This document shows positions 26,760 to 36,106 of a stretch of 64,000 bases of DNA, piece after piece; position 1 is the stretch's first letter, and the number at the start of each line of letters is the position of its first letter. Location of the stretch: assembly GCA_965222995.1 (NCBI GenBank), contig OZ244977.1, positions 2,790,001-2,854,000 of the forward strand, given 5' to 3'. The notes below the pieces were generated by a model. The model was not told the DNA's origin. It was given only the letters and a program-made list of their open reading frames with translations, and made no database searches. A program made the position numbers and the translations under genes. The DNA is from SB11 sp965222995. GTDB lineage: Bacteria; Bacteroidota; Bacteroidia; UBA8524.

Positions 26760-26908
26760 TTCGGCAGCAAAAATATTTTAGCATTGTTACTATAATGTTA
26801 AATAAATGTTTCGGTTATGCTAATCTTATTAACATATCACATCAGTATACAGGTCATTAGCTTCACCTGTTGTAACTATTTATTGCAATTACTCGTCTGA
26901 TACTAATA

Positions 26909-28312
26909 GTGAGAGTTATATGCAGGCTTATAATATCTTTTTGTTGTTTGCTATTTTTTAGCACCCGAGGCCATACCCAAAATAATTTCTTGCTCAATGG
27001 TGCAGCTGTTAAACTATCAGAAAACTGTTTTCAGCTCACTCCCAATTTATACAATATTTTTGGCACTGCATGGTACCAGCAAAGGATATCACTAACAAAA
27101 CCTTTTGAAGTTTCATTTAATGCAAACTTTGGTTGTTTTGATAATGGTGCCGATGGCATTGCCTTTGTTCTTCAGCAACAGAGTGTTAATGCAGGCGGTT
27201 TAGGTGGTGGTTTGGGAGCACTTGGAATTGCACCTAGCATAGCTGTTGAGTTTGATACATATTACAATGCTGTTTACGCAGACCTGATTGAAGACCATGT
27301 TGCTATTACTGTTCATGGAGACTTTAACCACAACAATACAAATACTATTGCCGGACCGATAGCTGCAAATAGCTCAGGAGATATTGAAGACTGTAAAGAC
27401 CACCCCATAAAAATAGTATGGAACCCCGATGACAACTTCCATTTAGAGGTGTTTTTCGACTGTACGCTAATACTTGATGTGCATTACGATATTGTTAAAA
27501 ATATTTTTAATAACGACCCGAATGTATTTTGGGGATTCACAGCTGCCACAGGAGGTAGAAGAAACATTCATAAAGTATGTATAACCCATACTAATATTAT
27601 AAACTTTTTGCCCGACTATGAAATATGCAAGGGAGATTCTGTTCAGTTTGACGGCGGAGACGGCAAAAACTTCTTATGGACACCAGGCAGCTACTTAAAC
27701 AATAGTGCCATCAGAAATCCTTTTGCAAAACCAAACAGCGATATAAGTTATGTGCTGAAAAAAGAGGATACCTGCGGCAACACTTTTTATGATACGCTAA
27801 ATGTAGTGGTAAACCAAAATGCCAGACCACCTGAAACAATAGAAATTTCTTACCTCTCAAAAAACTGTAAAGACTCAGCAATAGTGTTGGAAGCGGATAC
27901 AGCCTTTGATAGTTTTAAGTGGAACACAGCCGACACAACAAACAGCATTATTGCCACTAATGAAGGTATTTTTTGGGTGCATAACAAAGGGGAAAATTGT
28001 GGAGTAACGGATACTTTTATTATTAAAAAAGTATGCCCGTCATCGTTTTGGGTACCGAATGTTTTTAGCCCGAATGATGACGGTTATAACGATTATTGGT
28101 ATGCCGACTGCGAAAACTGCTTTAGCTACAGGGTAGAAATATTTAACAGATGGGGTGAACGGGTTTTTGAAAGTAACTTAAACAATGCCAAATGGGACGG
28201 AACTTTTAAAGGAAAAAACTGCCCTGAAGGTATTTACTTTTACATAATAAACTATTCAAACATATTTGAAGAGCGCAAGCTGGTAAGGGGTTCCATTTCT
28301 TTATTTCGGTAA
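26909..28312 (+). CDS. Secreted L-type lectin with gliding-motility C-terminal domain
   Basis: The protein has 467 residues from a GTG start giving a signal peptide (LIISFCCLLFFSTRGHTQ). Residues about 30-230 form a legume-type lectin domain (FEVSFNANFGCFDNGADGIA, GIAPSIAVEFDTYYNA, HGDFNHNNTNT, FWGFTAATGG). A middle region has paired Cys (YEICKGDSVQF) in an Ig-like fold. The last 85 residues are the CHU_C / T9SS type B domain (PNVFSPNDDGYNDYWY, VEIFNRWGERVFES, WDGTFKGKNCPEGIYFY). Should bind a carbohydrate at the cell surface. Confidence 0.88.
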   Translation: MRVICRLIISFCCLLFFSTRGHTQNNFLLNGAAVKLSENCFQLTPNLYNIFGTAWYQQRISLTKPFEVSFNANFGCFDNGADGIAFVLQQQSVNAGGLGGGLGALGIAPSIAVEFDTYYNAVYADLIEDHVAITVHGDFNHNNTNTIAGPIAANSSGDIEDCKDHPIKIVWNPDDNFHLEVFFDCTLILDVHYDIVKNIFNNDPNVFWGFTAATGGRRNIHKVCITHTNIINFLPDYEICKGDSVQFDGGDGKNFLWTPGSYLNNSAIRNPFAKPNSDISYVLKKEDTCGNTFYDTLNVVVNQNARPPETIEISYLSKNCKDSAIVLEADTAFDSFKWNTADTTNSIIATNEGIFWVHNKGENCGVTDTFIIKKVCPSSFWVPNVFSPNDDGYNDYWYADCENCFSYRVEIFNRWGERVFESNLNNAKWDGTFKGKNCPEGIYFYIINYSNIFEERKLVRGSISLFR

Positions 28313-28544
28313 CCCTTACATTCAACCCAATTAAATAACTAAACATCACAACTTTTTTAGCTAACAGTTGTTAACTTAATAGAAAGAGCAAAATGGTTGT
28401 AGTATACCATCAACACTTTAGCAAAAAAGAATGTCGTTTCATTAAGATAATCACAAGCTTCGCTGCAATTAACCAAGCTATAAATGCAAACAAGTACGAT
28501 TTTTGAAACAGTTCTTTTATACACCACCACAAAACAATACCAAT

Positions 28545-29183
28545 ATGGAACAAAAAATAATTGATGCCTACATTGCATATCTGTTAGAGCATGGAGAACA
28601 ACCTAAAAGCGTTTTCACCTTTGCAAAATCGTTAGAGATGGAAGAAGGTAAGTTCTACAAACACTTTGCATCATTTGGTGCCATTGAAAAATACATAATG
28701 AATTGGTTGTTTACAGAAACTAAAAACCAGCTTGAAGGTGATGAAGTTTTTAACGGGTATGGTGCCCGCGAAAAAATGCTTGCCTTTTTTTATGCATGGG
28801 TAGAGCGTGCCCGAAACTACCGCAGTTATTTAGTGCATTTACACAACCGTAACAAAATACACCCCCCCGTTCCTAATTATTTAAGCGATGTAAAAGACGA
28901 TTTTAAAACTTTTACCCAGAGTATTATAAACGAAGGTATTAACAACAACGAGGTTGCCGACCGCAAATATATTTCTGATAAGTATGCCGACGGTCTTTGG
29001 GTACAGTTTGGCTTTATACATACATTTTGGTTGAAAGACGATAGTAAAGACTTTGAGAAAACCGATGCAGTCATTGAAAAATCGGTACAGCTATCGTTTG
29101 AGCTAATAAGCAAAGGTGTGCTTGATGTAGCTATAGACTTTGGAAAATTTCTCTTCCAAAACCGCAAAATGGCCTCTAATTAG
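28545..29183 (+). CDS. TetR-family transcriptional regulator
   Basis: About 212 residues from ATG 28545 (MEQKIIDAYIAYLLEHGEQ). An N-terminal HTH (SVFTFAKSLEMEEGKFYKHF) precedes a helical ligand-binding core. The gene ends 61 bp before the ABC1 kinase gene, with which such regulators are commonly paired in Bacteroidota, and probably controls it. An earlier in-frame TTG exists but has no support. Confidence 0.78.
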   Translation: MEQKIIDAYIAYLLEHGEQPKSVFTFAKSLEMEEGKFYKHFASFGAIEKYIMNWLFTETKNQLEGDEVFNGYGAREKMLAFFYAWVERARNYRSYLVHLHNRNKIHPPVPNYLSDVKDDFKTFTQSIINEGINNNEVADRKYISDKYADGLWVQFGFIHTFWLKDDSKDFEKTDAVIEKSVQLSFELISKGVLDVAIDFGKFLFQNRKMASN

Positions 29184-29244
29184 ATACCTGATTTCGGTGT
29201 CTGATATCAGACACCTATTATCCAACATCAAAAAAGTAAACAAA

Positions 29245-30579
29245 ATGAAGTATCAGGATAAAATAGCCACTTCTAAGGTAGATAGAACACTAAAATTTGT
29301 TGGCACAGGAGCCAAAATTGGCGGCAATTACATAAAACATTATGTAAAAAAAGCATTTACTGATGTTAGTGATGATGAATTGCACAAGGATAATGCCGAG
29401 GATATATACAATAGCCTAAGCCAGCTAAAGGGTAGTGCGCTAAAAGTAGCACAAATGCTTAGCATGGATAAGGCTGTGTTGCCCAAAGCCTATAGTGATA
29501 AGTTTGCTATGGCACAATATAGTGCACCGCCTTTAAGTGGCCCACTAGTAGTAAAAACCTTTACTAAATCATTCGGTAAAACCCCTCAAGAATTATTTGA
29601 TACTTTTGAGATGGACTCTTATAACGCAGCAAGTATAGGGCAAGTACACCGTGCTACTAAAGACGGCAAACAACTAGCTGTTAAAATACAATACCCCGGT
29701 GTTGCCGATAGTATTAAAAGCGACCTTAAAATAGTGAAGCCTATTGCACTTCGTATGTTTAACCTTACTGAGAAAGAACTGGCAAAATACCTAAACGAGG
29801 TTGAAGGTAAACTACTTGAGGAAACAGACTACCATTTAGAGTTGCGTCGTTCACAAGAGACAATAGAGCAGTGCAAACACATAGAAGGTGTACATTTCCC
29901 TTCGTATTATCCTGAATTTTCTGCCGACCGCATTATCACAATGGACTGGATAGAAGGCAAACATCTGGATGATTTTTTAGCTACCAATCCCAGTCAAGAA
30001 ATCAGAAATAAAGCAGGGCAAGCCCTGTGGCGTTTTTATGAGTTTCAAAACCATAAACTACGCTCGATACACGCCGACCCACATCCCGGAAATTTTTTAT
30101 TTAAAGAAGACGGTACAGTAGGTATAATAGATTTTGGCTGCATAAAAGTAATACCCGAACATTTTTATTACGATTATTTTGGGATGATAATGCCGGAAAT
30201 ACTTCAAAATGATGAAGCACTTGAAGCTATAATGCGCCGTATGGATATTATTTATGAAGGTGATAGCCCGGAACGCCAAAAATTATATAAAGACACTTTC
30301 AAAACTATGGTTCGGTTAATTTCTAAACCCCATACAAGTGAAACTTTTGATTTTGGCGACGATGAATTTGTGAACCAAATTTATGCAATGGCTGAAGACC
30401 TTACTAAAAATGAAGAAATACGTAAAGGAGGGGACGGCAGAGGCTCACAACACTCATTATATATAAACCGTGCTATGTTTGGCTTATATAGCATATTAAA
30501 CCAGCTAAAAGCCAACATCACCACCAAAATGGGCGATTGGAAACATGAAGTATTAGCTAAACATTTAGAAGTGGTTTAG
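29245..30579 (+). CDS. ABC1/UbiB-family (ADCK-like) atypical kinase
   Basis: About 444 residues from ATG 29245 (MKYQDKIATSKVDRTLKF). Conserved ABC1 parts: KGSALKVAQMLSMD (the KxGQ-region equivalent, with V in place of G), AASIGQVHRATKDGKQLAVKIQYPG (A-rich loop and Lys), LLEETDYHLELRR, and the catalytic HADPHPGNFLF and GIIDFGCIK segments. The family supports isoprenoid-quinone or lipid metabolism; Bacteroidota use menaquinone. Upstream TetR gene is the likely regulator. Confidence 0.9.
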   Translation: MKYQDKIATSKVDRTLKFVGTGAKIGGNYIKHYVKKAFTDVSDDELHKDNAEDIYNSLSQLKGSALKVAQMLSMDKAVLPKAYSDKFAMAQYSAPPLSGPLVVKTFTKSFGKTPQELFDTFEMDSYNAASIGQVHRATKDGKQLAVKIQYPGVADSIKSDLKIVKPIALRMFNLTEKELAKYLNEVEGKLLEETDYHLELRRSQETIEQCKHIEGVHFPSYYPEFSADRIITMDWIEGKHLDDFLATNPSQEIRNKAGQALWRFYEFQNHKLRSIHADPHPGNFLFKEDGTVGIIDFGCIKVIPEHFYYDYFGMIMPEILQNDEALEAIMRRMDIIYEGDSPERQKLYKDTFKTMVRLISKPHTSETFDFGDDEFVNQIYAMAEDLTKNEEIRKGGDGRGSQHSLYINRAMFGLYSILNQLKANITTKMGDWKHEVLAKHLEVV

Positions 30580-30602
30580 GCTAGTTTCAAGTTAAATAGT
30601 CT

Positions 30603-30694
30603 CGTCATTGCGAAGAAACCTTCTTAGGTTAATGAAGCAATCTTTGATAAAGTTGAAAAGATTGCTTCGCAAACTTCGTAAGCTTGCAATGACG
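30603..30694. repeat. GTCATTGC family palindromic repeat, copy 3
   Basis: CGTCATTGCGAAGAAACCTT at the left, AAGATTGCTTCGC in the middle, AGCTTGCAATGACG at the right. A relative of the TCCTGAGC family follows at 30751 (GTCATCCTGAGCG). No gene is seen in 30580-30806. Confidence 0.85.
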
Positions 30695-30806
30695 TGTAAA
30701 TGCAGCTGTTATATTGAGCTTGTCGAAATAGCGCAGTGGAAAGTCATCCTGAGCGTAATCAAAGGATAGCAGCGTGGTAAAAGAAAGGTGAAAAAGTTAT
30801 TGCTAA

Positions 30807-31364
30807 CTACTCCTTCAACACCAATACATTTTTAGCTTGCAAATAATGGCGAATTTCATGCTTAGTAATAATAGCCATAGCATCAACCAAAGAAAAGCGC
30901 ACAAACCCCGTTAATGGCGAGGGGATTTTTTGTGTAGTATCCACTTCAAAAGCTTTCTCAATTATTCCTTTCAGCTTTTTTTGGTCTTTCTCAAACCTGC
31001 GAATAAGTGTAGGAATTTCTACCGTAGGCTGGGGGTTGAATATTTTTGCCGTACGGCTCTTTTTAGTTTTCATTAAAGCAGGGTCTACTGCTTTGTATAC
31101 CATTTTACCCCAAAAGGTTGGTTTATAGGGTTGTTTATTATTGCTTTTATCTCCTTCAGTGCTTAATCGTTTCTCAAGAATAGGAAAATACTGTTCATTG
31201 GTTACCAAAATATGCTCAATACTTTGTGCTGCACTCCATTTTTTGGGTTCAGGCTTCCAAAGCAAGTTTTTATTGTGGTCTTCAAGCAAACGAGTAATAT
31301 CCGTATTTGCTTGTTCAAAATCGGTTAATGCCAGTTCTAATCTTTCTTCAATATTCATCTCCAC
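30807..31364 (-). CDS. DinB-family (DinB_2) protein
   Basis: The protein has 185 residues. Four-helix bundle pattern of DinB/YfiT proteins with three His candidates for the metal site: KKWSAAQSIEHILVTNEQY (first His), then the C-terminal ITKHEIRHYLQAKN pair. The family includes thiol-dependent transferases, most of unknown substrate. It runs divergently from the GlxA-type regulator, 70 bp away, sharing its regulatory region. Confidence 0.85.
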   Translation of the reverse strand: MEMNIEERLELALTDFEQANTDITRLLEDHNKNLLWKPEPKKWSAAQSIEHILVTNEQYFPILEKRLSTEGDKSNNKQPYKPTFWGKMVYKAVDPALMKTKKSRTAKIFNPQPTVEIPTLIRRFEKDQKKLKGIIEKAFEVDTTQKIPSPLTGFVRFSLVDAMAIITKHEIRHYLQAKNVLVLKE

Positions 31365-31434
31365 TTACAAATTTAAACTTTCGCGGCACATATATTTTGG
31401 CTTTTTCAGCACAAAAACATGATATTTATGCCAC

Positions 31435-32406
31435 ATGAAAACAATTAGCATACTAGTACTTGAAGGTTGCACCCCCATTGCCTCTATAGGTGCTATGGAA
31501 TTATTTAACAAAGCGGGTGTTATTCACCAACAGCTAAATAACCTGCCCAAACCCTATTTTAAAACCCAACTGGTGTCTCCCAACGGACAATACGTAAAAG
31601 CAACTGGAGACTACCCCGTATATACCCACATAGGTATAGATAAACTTACCACTACAGATTTATTGCTAATTCCTGCCATGGAGTTTGATATTGAAGAGAA
31701 AATGCAAGCCAATGCAAAGCTTATCCCCCATTTAAAACGTTTACACAATAGTGGCGCTGAAATAGGAAGTATGTGTACAGGTGCATTTTTGCTGGGTGCT
31801 TCAGGATTACTAGACAAAAAGAAAGCCACTACACACTGGGCACTTGCAGCCCCCTTTAGGCAAATGTACCCGCAAATTGATGTACAAGACGAGCGGGTTA
31901 TTATTGATGAAGGCGATATTTATACCTGTGGTGGGGCTACATCTTTCATGAACTTGGTATTATACCTTACCGAGAAATATTGCGGCAAGGAAACAGCGGC
32001 TATGACCAGCCGCATGCTAATGCTTGATTTTGACAAAGCACCCCAAAGCAGCTATATGATGTTTCAGCCCCAAACCACCCACAATGATGGGGCAATAAAG
32101 AAAGCACAACAGATTATTGAAAAGGGCGAAAGAAATAGCTTAAGTGTTGAGCAGTTGGCAAAATCTACAGGACTTAGCCAACGCAATTTTATACGCAGGT
32201 TTAAGGCGGCAACAGGTAACACCCCATCTCAATATATACAGCGCATGACTATTGAAAAAGCTAAACGAATGCTTGAAACCCAACCTGCTACTTTTGAACA
32301 AATTGTATACGAACTGGGTTATAGCGACGTGAATAATATGCGTAATGTTTTTAAAAAGCATACCGGGTTAACTCCTAAAGCATATAAGGGCAAATTTGCA
32401 CGCTAA
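31435..32406 (+). CDS. GlxA-type AraC-family regulator with DJ-1/PfpI domain
   Basis: The protein has 323 residues. The N-terminal DJ-1/PfpI amidotransferase-like domain (about 1-185) keeps the nucleophile-region Cys in IGSMCTGAFLLGASGLLD near residue 113, followed by TTHW. The C-terminal AraC domain has two HTHs (LSVEQLAKSTGLSQRNFIRR and YELGYSDVNNMRNVFKKHTG). -7-like TATTTATG ends four bases before the ATG. Three phased TTTCACGAA sites lie just after its stop, so it may act there, or on the divergent DinB gene. Confidence 0.9.
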   Translation: MKTISILVLEGCTPIASIGAMELFNKAGVIHQQLNNLPKPYFKTQLVSPNGQYVKATGDYPVYTHIGIDKLTTTDLLLIPAMEFDIEEKMQANAKLIPHLKRLHNSGAEIGSMCTGAFLLGASGLLDKKKATTHWALAAPFRQMYPQIDVQDERVIIDEGDIYTCGGATSFMNLVLYLTEKYCGKETAAMTSRMLMLDFDKAPQSSYMMFQPQTTHNDGAIKKAQQIIEKGERNSLSVEQLAKSTGLSQRNFIRRFKAATGNTPSQYIQRMTIEKAKRMLETQPATFEQIVYELGYSDVNNMRNVFKKHTGLTPKAYKGKFAR

Positions 32407-32423
32407 AAACCCTTGTTTTTCTT

Positions 32424-32475
32424 ATTTCACAAAACCAAATACCCATTTCACGAAATGAAAAGGGTATTTCACGAA
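32424..32475. promoter_or_regulatory. Three phased ATTTCAC(A/G)AA sites, probable operator
   Basis: ATTTCACAAA at 32424, ATTTCACGAA at 32445 and ATTTCACGAA at 32466, spaced exactly 21 bp, two helical turns. The middle part also folds as a hairpin (AAATACCC-A-TTTCA with TGAAA-A-GGGTATTT, 32437-32469). Direct repeats on one helix face suit an AraC-type protein; the gene just upstream is one. Confidence 0.6.
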
Positions 32476-32504
32476 TTAGCACTGTACAGCCCTGCACATA
32501 GTTT

Positions 32505-32512
32505 TATCTTTG
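32505..32512 (+). promoter_or_regulatory. Promoter -7 element TATCTTTG with no gene downstream
   Basis: Exact TAnnTTTG, 30 bp beyond the last ATTTCACGAA site and pointing into a gene-free stretch that ends in a terminator hairpin at 32592. The expected transcript is about 100 bases. Confidence 0.5.
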
Positions 32513-32591
32513 TTACAAGATATTATACATTAATTGTTAAAACAGTTAGAAAACATAAAGGGTAACGCCACTTCCCTTTAAAAGCTAAGGA

Positions 32592-32615
32592 AACCCTGCA
32601 ACATGTTGCAGGGTT
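32592..32615. terminator. Perfect 24-bp palindrome, probable terminator
   Basis: AACCCTGCAACA followed by its exact complement TGTTGCAGGGTT. T-rich sequence follows on the plus strand (CTTAGTTTATTT), weaker on the minus strand. It could end both the orphan plus transcript and the minus-strand fic gene. Confidence 0.65.
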
Positions 32616-32638
32616 CTTAGTTTATTTAAGCCGATAAG

Positions 32639-33763
32639 CTAATTTTTAAACAAGTCTATATAGTCTCTAAAGGCATATATGCGCCCTCTTTGTCCTCCGG
32701 TTATTTCTTTTAGTATACCTTTTTGTTCTAAAGCATCTACCATATTATAAGCAGTTTTATTAGATTTTTTGGTAATGGCTTCAACCTGAGCCACATCAAT
32801 AACAGGGTGTTTATACAGATACTTGATAATTTTGGCAGCATCAGTTTTTCTAGCCCCCATACCATTTACTTTTTTCTCCACCTCTTTTTGCAGTTGCAAT
32901 ACCTGGTCTAGGGTTTGCCATCCTTTTTTTGCTATTTCTATAGTACCTACTAAAAAAAATTTAAACCATTGGTTTATGTCATTTTTAGTCCTCACACGCA
33001 TAAGGTTATCATAGTATAACTGCCTGTTTTTTTCAAAAAAGTCTGACAAGTAAAAAATAGGACGTTTTAATATGCTTTTATCTACTAAGTATAAGGTTAT
33101 TAAAAGCCTCCCTACCCTTCCGTTACCATCTAAAAACGGATGTATGGTTTCAAACTGATAGTGTATTAGTGCTATCTTCAATAAATCGGGCAATGGGTTT
33201 GCTTCATCATTAGCAAACTTTTCCAAATCTGCCATTAAGTTATTAATAGAAGTATGCACAGGTGGCACAAAAACAGCATCGTTTAGTGTAGCCCCACCAA
33301 TCCAGTTTTGGCTTCTGCGGTACTCACCGGGTTGTTTGTGTTCTCCTCTTACCCCTTGCAACAATATTTTATGTGCTTTTTTAATTAGTCTGGAAGAAAA
33401 GGGCAAGCTTTGTAGTGTAGCAACCGCATTGTGCATTGCAGCTATATAATTTTGCACTTCTTCCCAATCATTACGTTTTTCATGGGTTATTTCTTCTTTA
33501 CTTAAAAAAGTTTCTTCAATATTGGTTTGAGTTCCCTCTATTTTAGACGATTGAGTAGCCTCTTTGGCAATATGCATGCTAATGAACAAATCAATATCTA
33601 CATACTCAGAGTGCATATCTAACCTTCCCAAATGCCTGTCGGCTTTGCTTAAAAGACTCAATACTTCCATATCAACAGCTTCCCAGCTTCTGTTTATAGT
33701 ATTGGGCTGAAAGCTATCGTAGTAGCCTTGGTTTATGTATTTCCCTGCATTAAACGTATTCAT
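32639..33763 (-). CDS. Fic-family adenylyltransferase with N-terminal inhibitory motif
   Basis: The protein has 374 residues. The Fic motif HPFLDGNGRVGRLL is complete near residue 207. An N-terminal SSKIEGT motif near residue 71 is the (S/T)xxxE(G/N) inhibitory helix, so it is a class II, self-inhibited enzyme. The C-terminus is a winged HTH (VIDVAQVEAITKKSNKTAYN), typical of the larger Fic/DUF4172-type proteins. Fic proteins transfer AMP to proteins; the target is unknown. It stands alone. Confidence 0.92.
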   Translation of the reverse strand: MNTFNAGKYINQGYYDSFQPNTINRSWEAVDMEVLSLLSKADRHLGRLDMHSEYVDIDLFISMHIAKEATQSSKIEGTQTNIEETFLSKEEITHEKRNDWEEVQNYIAAMHNAVATLQSLPFSSRLIKKAHKILLQGVRGEHKQPGEYRRSQNWIGGATLNDAVFVPPVHTSINNLMADLEKFANDEANPLPDLLKIALIHYQFETIHPFLDGNGRVGRLLITLYLVDKSILKRPIFYLSDFFEKNRQLYYDNLMRVRTKNDINQWFKFFLVGTIEIAKKGWQTLDQVLQLQKEVEKKVNGMGARKTDAAKIIKYLYKHPVIDVAQVEAITKKSNKTAYNMVDALEQKGILKEITGGQRGRIYAFRDYIDLFKN

Positions 33764-33894
33764 CTTTTTTTACAATAAGCAAACCCTTAATGTAATTTTA
33801 TATACCAAATATACAATAAATTCTTAGTTAATGTAATTATTATACAAATATTTACAACAGTAGTTTTCTTATTGTAAATTCGTGAAAATAAAAA

Positions 33895-33917
33895 AAGCGC
33901 AGCCAAAGGCTGCGCTT
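33895..33917 (-). terminator. Terminator of the E2 dehydrogenase gene
   Basis: AAGCGCAGCC / GGCTGCGCTT 10-bp perfect stem with AAA loop, followed on the minus strand by TTTTTTTATTTT. Lies 39 bp past the E2 stop. Confidence 0.92.
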
Positions 33918-33955
33918 CATCAGTATACTTTATACCTTATACCAAAGTACTAAGG

Positions 33956-35314
33956 CTATATTTCTCTATCCACATCCCACTGCTCAAGGTAATCGGCAAG
34001 TCTGCGTACAAACATACCTCCCAAAGCACCGTCTACAACACGGTGGTCGTAGCTATGGCTCAAGTACATCATGTGGCGTATAGCAATCACATCGCCATAT
34101 TCAGTCTCAACAACAGCAGGTTTTTTGCGTATAGCACCTGCAGCCATAATAGCAACTTGCGGTTGATTTATAATAGGTGTACCCATTACATTGCCAAATG
34201 TACCCACATTGGTTAGGGTATACGTGCCGCCTTGTATTTCTTCCGGGGCTAATTTATTGTTACGGGCACGGTTAGCCAAATCGTTCACCTCACGCACCAA
34301 ACCCAAAAGGTTTTTAGTATCAGCATTTTTAATAACAGGAACAATTAAGTTACCGCTAGGCAAAGCTGCTGCCATACCCACATTAATGTTTTTGCGTTTA
34401 ACAATATTAGTTCCGTCAACAGAAACATTAATCATTGGGAAATCTTTAATAGCTTTCACCAATGCTTCAATAATAAGCGGCGTAAAGGTTAGCTTCTCGC
34501 CTTCATTTTTCTGGAAAACGCCCTTCATTTTATTACGCCAGTTTACCAGGTTGGTAACATCGGCTTCAACAAAAGAAGTAACGTGTGGAGAAACATGCTT
34601 ACTCATTACCATATGGTCGGCAATAAGTTTACGCATTCTATCCATTTCAATTACCTCATCACCTGCATTTACACTCACAGCAGGAGCAGTTATATTTGTA
34701 CTAACTGAAGTACTTTTCTTTTCTGCCTGTTTTTCTTCTTTCTTAGGTTGAGGTGCCGGCGCTGTTTCAACAGGAGTTGCACCATTTTGACGGTTTTTAA
34801 CGTATGCTAAAATATCTTTTTTGGTTACACGTCCTTCATTTCCTGTTCCGGGCAAAGCCTCAAGTTCTGCCATACTAATATTCTCACTGCGGGCAATATT
34901 TAGTACTAAGGGAGAATAAAACCGTGCCCCTCCATTATTAACGGCGGCAGGTTTTGCTGTTTCTTTGGCTTGTTCTACAATTTTTTGTGCTTCGGCAACA
35001 GGCTCGGGTGCTTTTTCTTCCACAGGCTTTTCAGCAGGTGCAGAAGCCGGAGCAGCAGGTTGTGCTCCCTCACCCTCTAAACCAATAATTGCTATTGGTT
35101 TCCCCACTTCAACTACATCATCCTCAGCATATAATTTCTTAAGCAAAACACCTTCTTGCGGAGAAGGCACTTCACTATCTACCTTATCGGTAGCAATTTC
35201 TAAAACACTTTCATCAACTTCAATCGCATCACCCTCATCCTTCAACCATTTAATAATAGTTGCTTCGGCAATACTTTCGCCCATTTTAGGCATTATCAAT
35301 TCAAATTCAGTCAT
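33956..35314 (-). CDS. Dihydrolipoamide acyltransferase, E2 of a 2-oxoacid dehydrogenase
   Basis: About 452 residues from ATG 35314 (MTEFELIMPKMGESIAEATI). Single lipoyl domain with the modified Lys in IATDKVDSEV (about residue 44), an Ala/Pro/Glu-rich linker, a peripheral E3-binding domain (YSPLVLNIARSENISMAELE, GRVTKKDILAYV) and the catalytic domain ending in HSYDHRVVDGALGGMFVRRL with the active His and Asp. It resembles branched-chain or pyruvate E2; E1 and E3 are not adjacent, so the substrate is not fixed. Upstream ATG six codons earlier is possible. Confidence 0.92.
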   Translation of the reverse strand: MTEFELIMPKMGESIAEATIIKWLKDEGDAIEVDESVLEIATDKVDSEVPSPQEGVLLKKLYAEDDVVEVGKPIAIIGLEGEGAQPAAPASAPAEKPVEEKAPEPVAEAQKIVEQAKETAKPAAVNNGGARFYSPLVLNIARSENISMAELEALPGTGNEGRVTKKDILAYVKNRQNGATPVETAPAPQPKKEEKQAEKKSTSVSTNITAPAVSVNAGDEVIEMDRMRKLIADHMVMSKHVSPHVTSFVEADVTNLVNWRNKMKGVFQKNEGEKLTFTPLIIEALVKAIKDFPMINVSVDGTNIVKRKNINVGMAAALPSGNLIVPVIKNADTKNLLGLVREVNDLANRARNNKLAPEEIQGGTYTLTNVGTFGNVMGTPIINQPQVAIMAAGAIRKKPAVVETEYGDVIAIRHMMYLSHSYDHRVVDGALGGMFVRRLADYLEQWDVDREI

Positions 35315-35459
35315 AACAAATGGTATTCCCAATTATACCGCAAAGAAACACAACTTTTGCCATTGCTACAAAACGAAATTGCAGCAACCCAAGCTTAATA
35401 ATATAGAGAAAGAATTATTTTTGGTCTCTTATTTGTTTAGGTAGTGCCAAACAGAAACT

Positions 35460-35966
35460 ATGAAAACAAACAATGCAATACTATTTTCACTAATACTGGT
35501 TATTAGTGCCTGCGCCAACCCTAGCTTTACTAATACTCCTACTAACGCAAAACCCAAAACAGACCCTCGCGATGCCATTATTGGTAATTATGAGTATCAA
35601 TTTAATTTTAAAAGACACGAGAAGTGGGTGGCTGAAAGCTACCCTCTGCCCCTAAAACAAACTATAAAAGTAGAAAAAGATCCAAAAAACAATTCAGGTA
35701 TTATTGTAAGCGGGATACATAATAGGTTTTCAGTAACACTTAATGGAAACTCGGGATACTTTTATAAAGCCTTTCCAGATGTAAGAATAAGAGATATATC
35801 AGGCTTTAGGGGAACGATTACAGGTACACCTGACCAAGTTACATTGATAGGAAGTTTCTCATCAAATGGTGAATTAAGTTACAGAGTTACAATTTGTGGT
35901 TTTAATATATTATCAACGAGTGCAATGCCCATCAAAAAGCCTGAAAAAAATAATTTCCCTAATTAA
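35460..35966 (+). CDS. Small lipoprotein, unknown
   Basis: The protein has 168 residues. Lipobox VISACAN with Cys near residue 19. The mature part is beta-rich (IIGNYEYQFNFKRHEKW, SGIIVSGIHNRFSVTLNG, GFRGTITGTPDQVTLIGS) and ends with a basic tail. No family recognised. 126 bp from the divergent E2 gene. Confidence 0.65.
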   Translation: MKTNNAILFSLILVISACANPSFTNTPTNAKPKTDPRDAIIGNYEYQFNFKRHEKWVAESYPLPLKQTIKVEKDPKNNSGIIVSGIHNRFSVTLNGNSGYFYKAFPDVRIRDISGFRGTITGTPDQVTLIGSFSSNGELSYRVTICGFNILSTSAMPIKKPEKNNFPN

Positions 35967-36106
35967 TATATTTTGCACATTTTTATAATTAATAATTGAA
36001 AAGAATTTAATCTATACCGCTTCATACATGTACATAATTTAAAGGTAATAACCCATTATTAAAAAAACGATGTATTAAATTGCTATCGGAATATTACTCT
36101 TAATTT

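Noticed and set aside
34191..34751. Plus-strand open frame across the E2 gene
   Set aside because: Antisense to the highly conserved E2 catalytic domain; no start context or family match.
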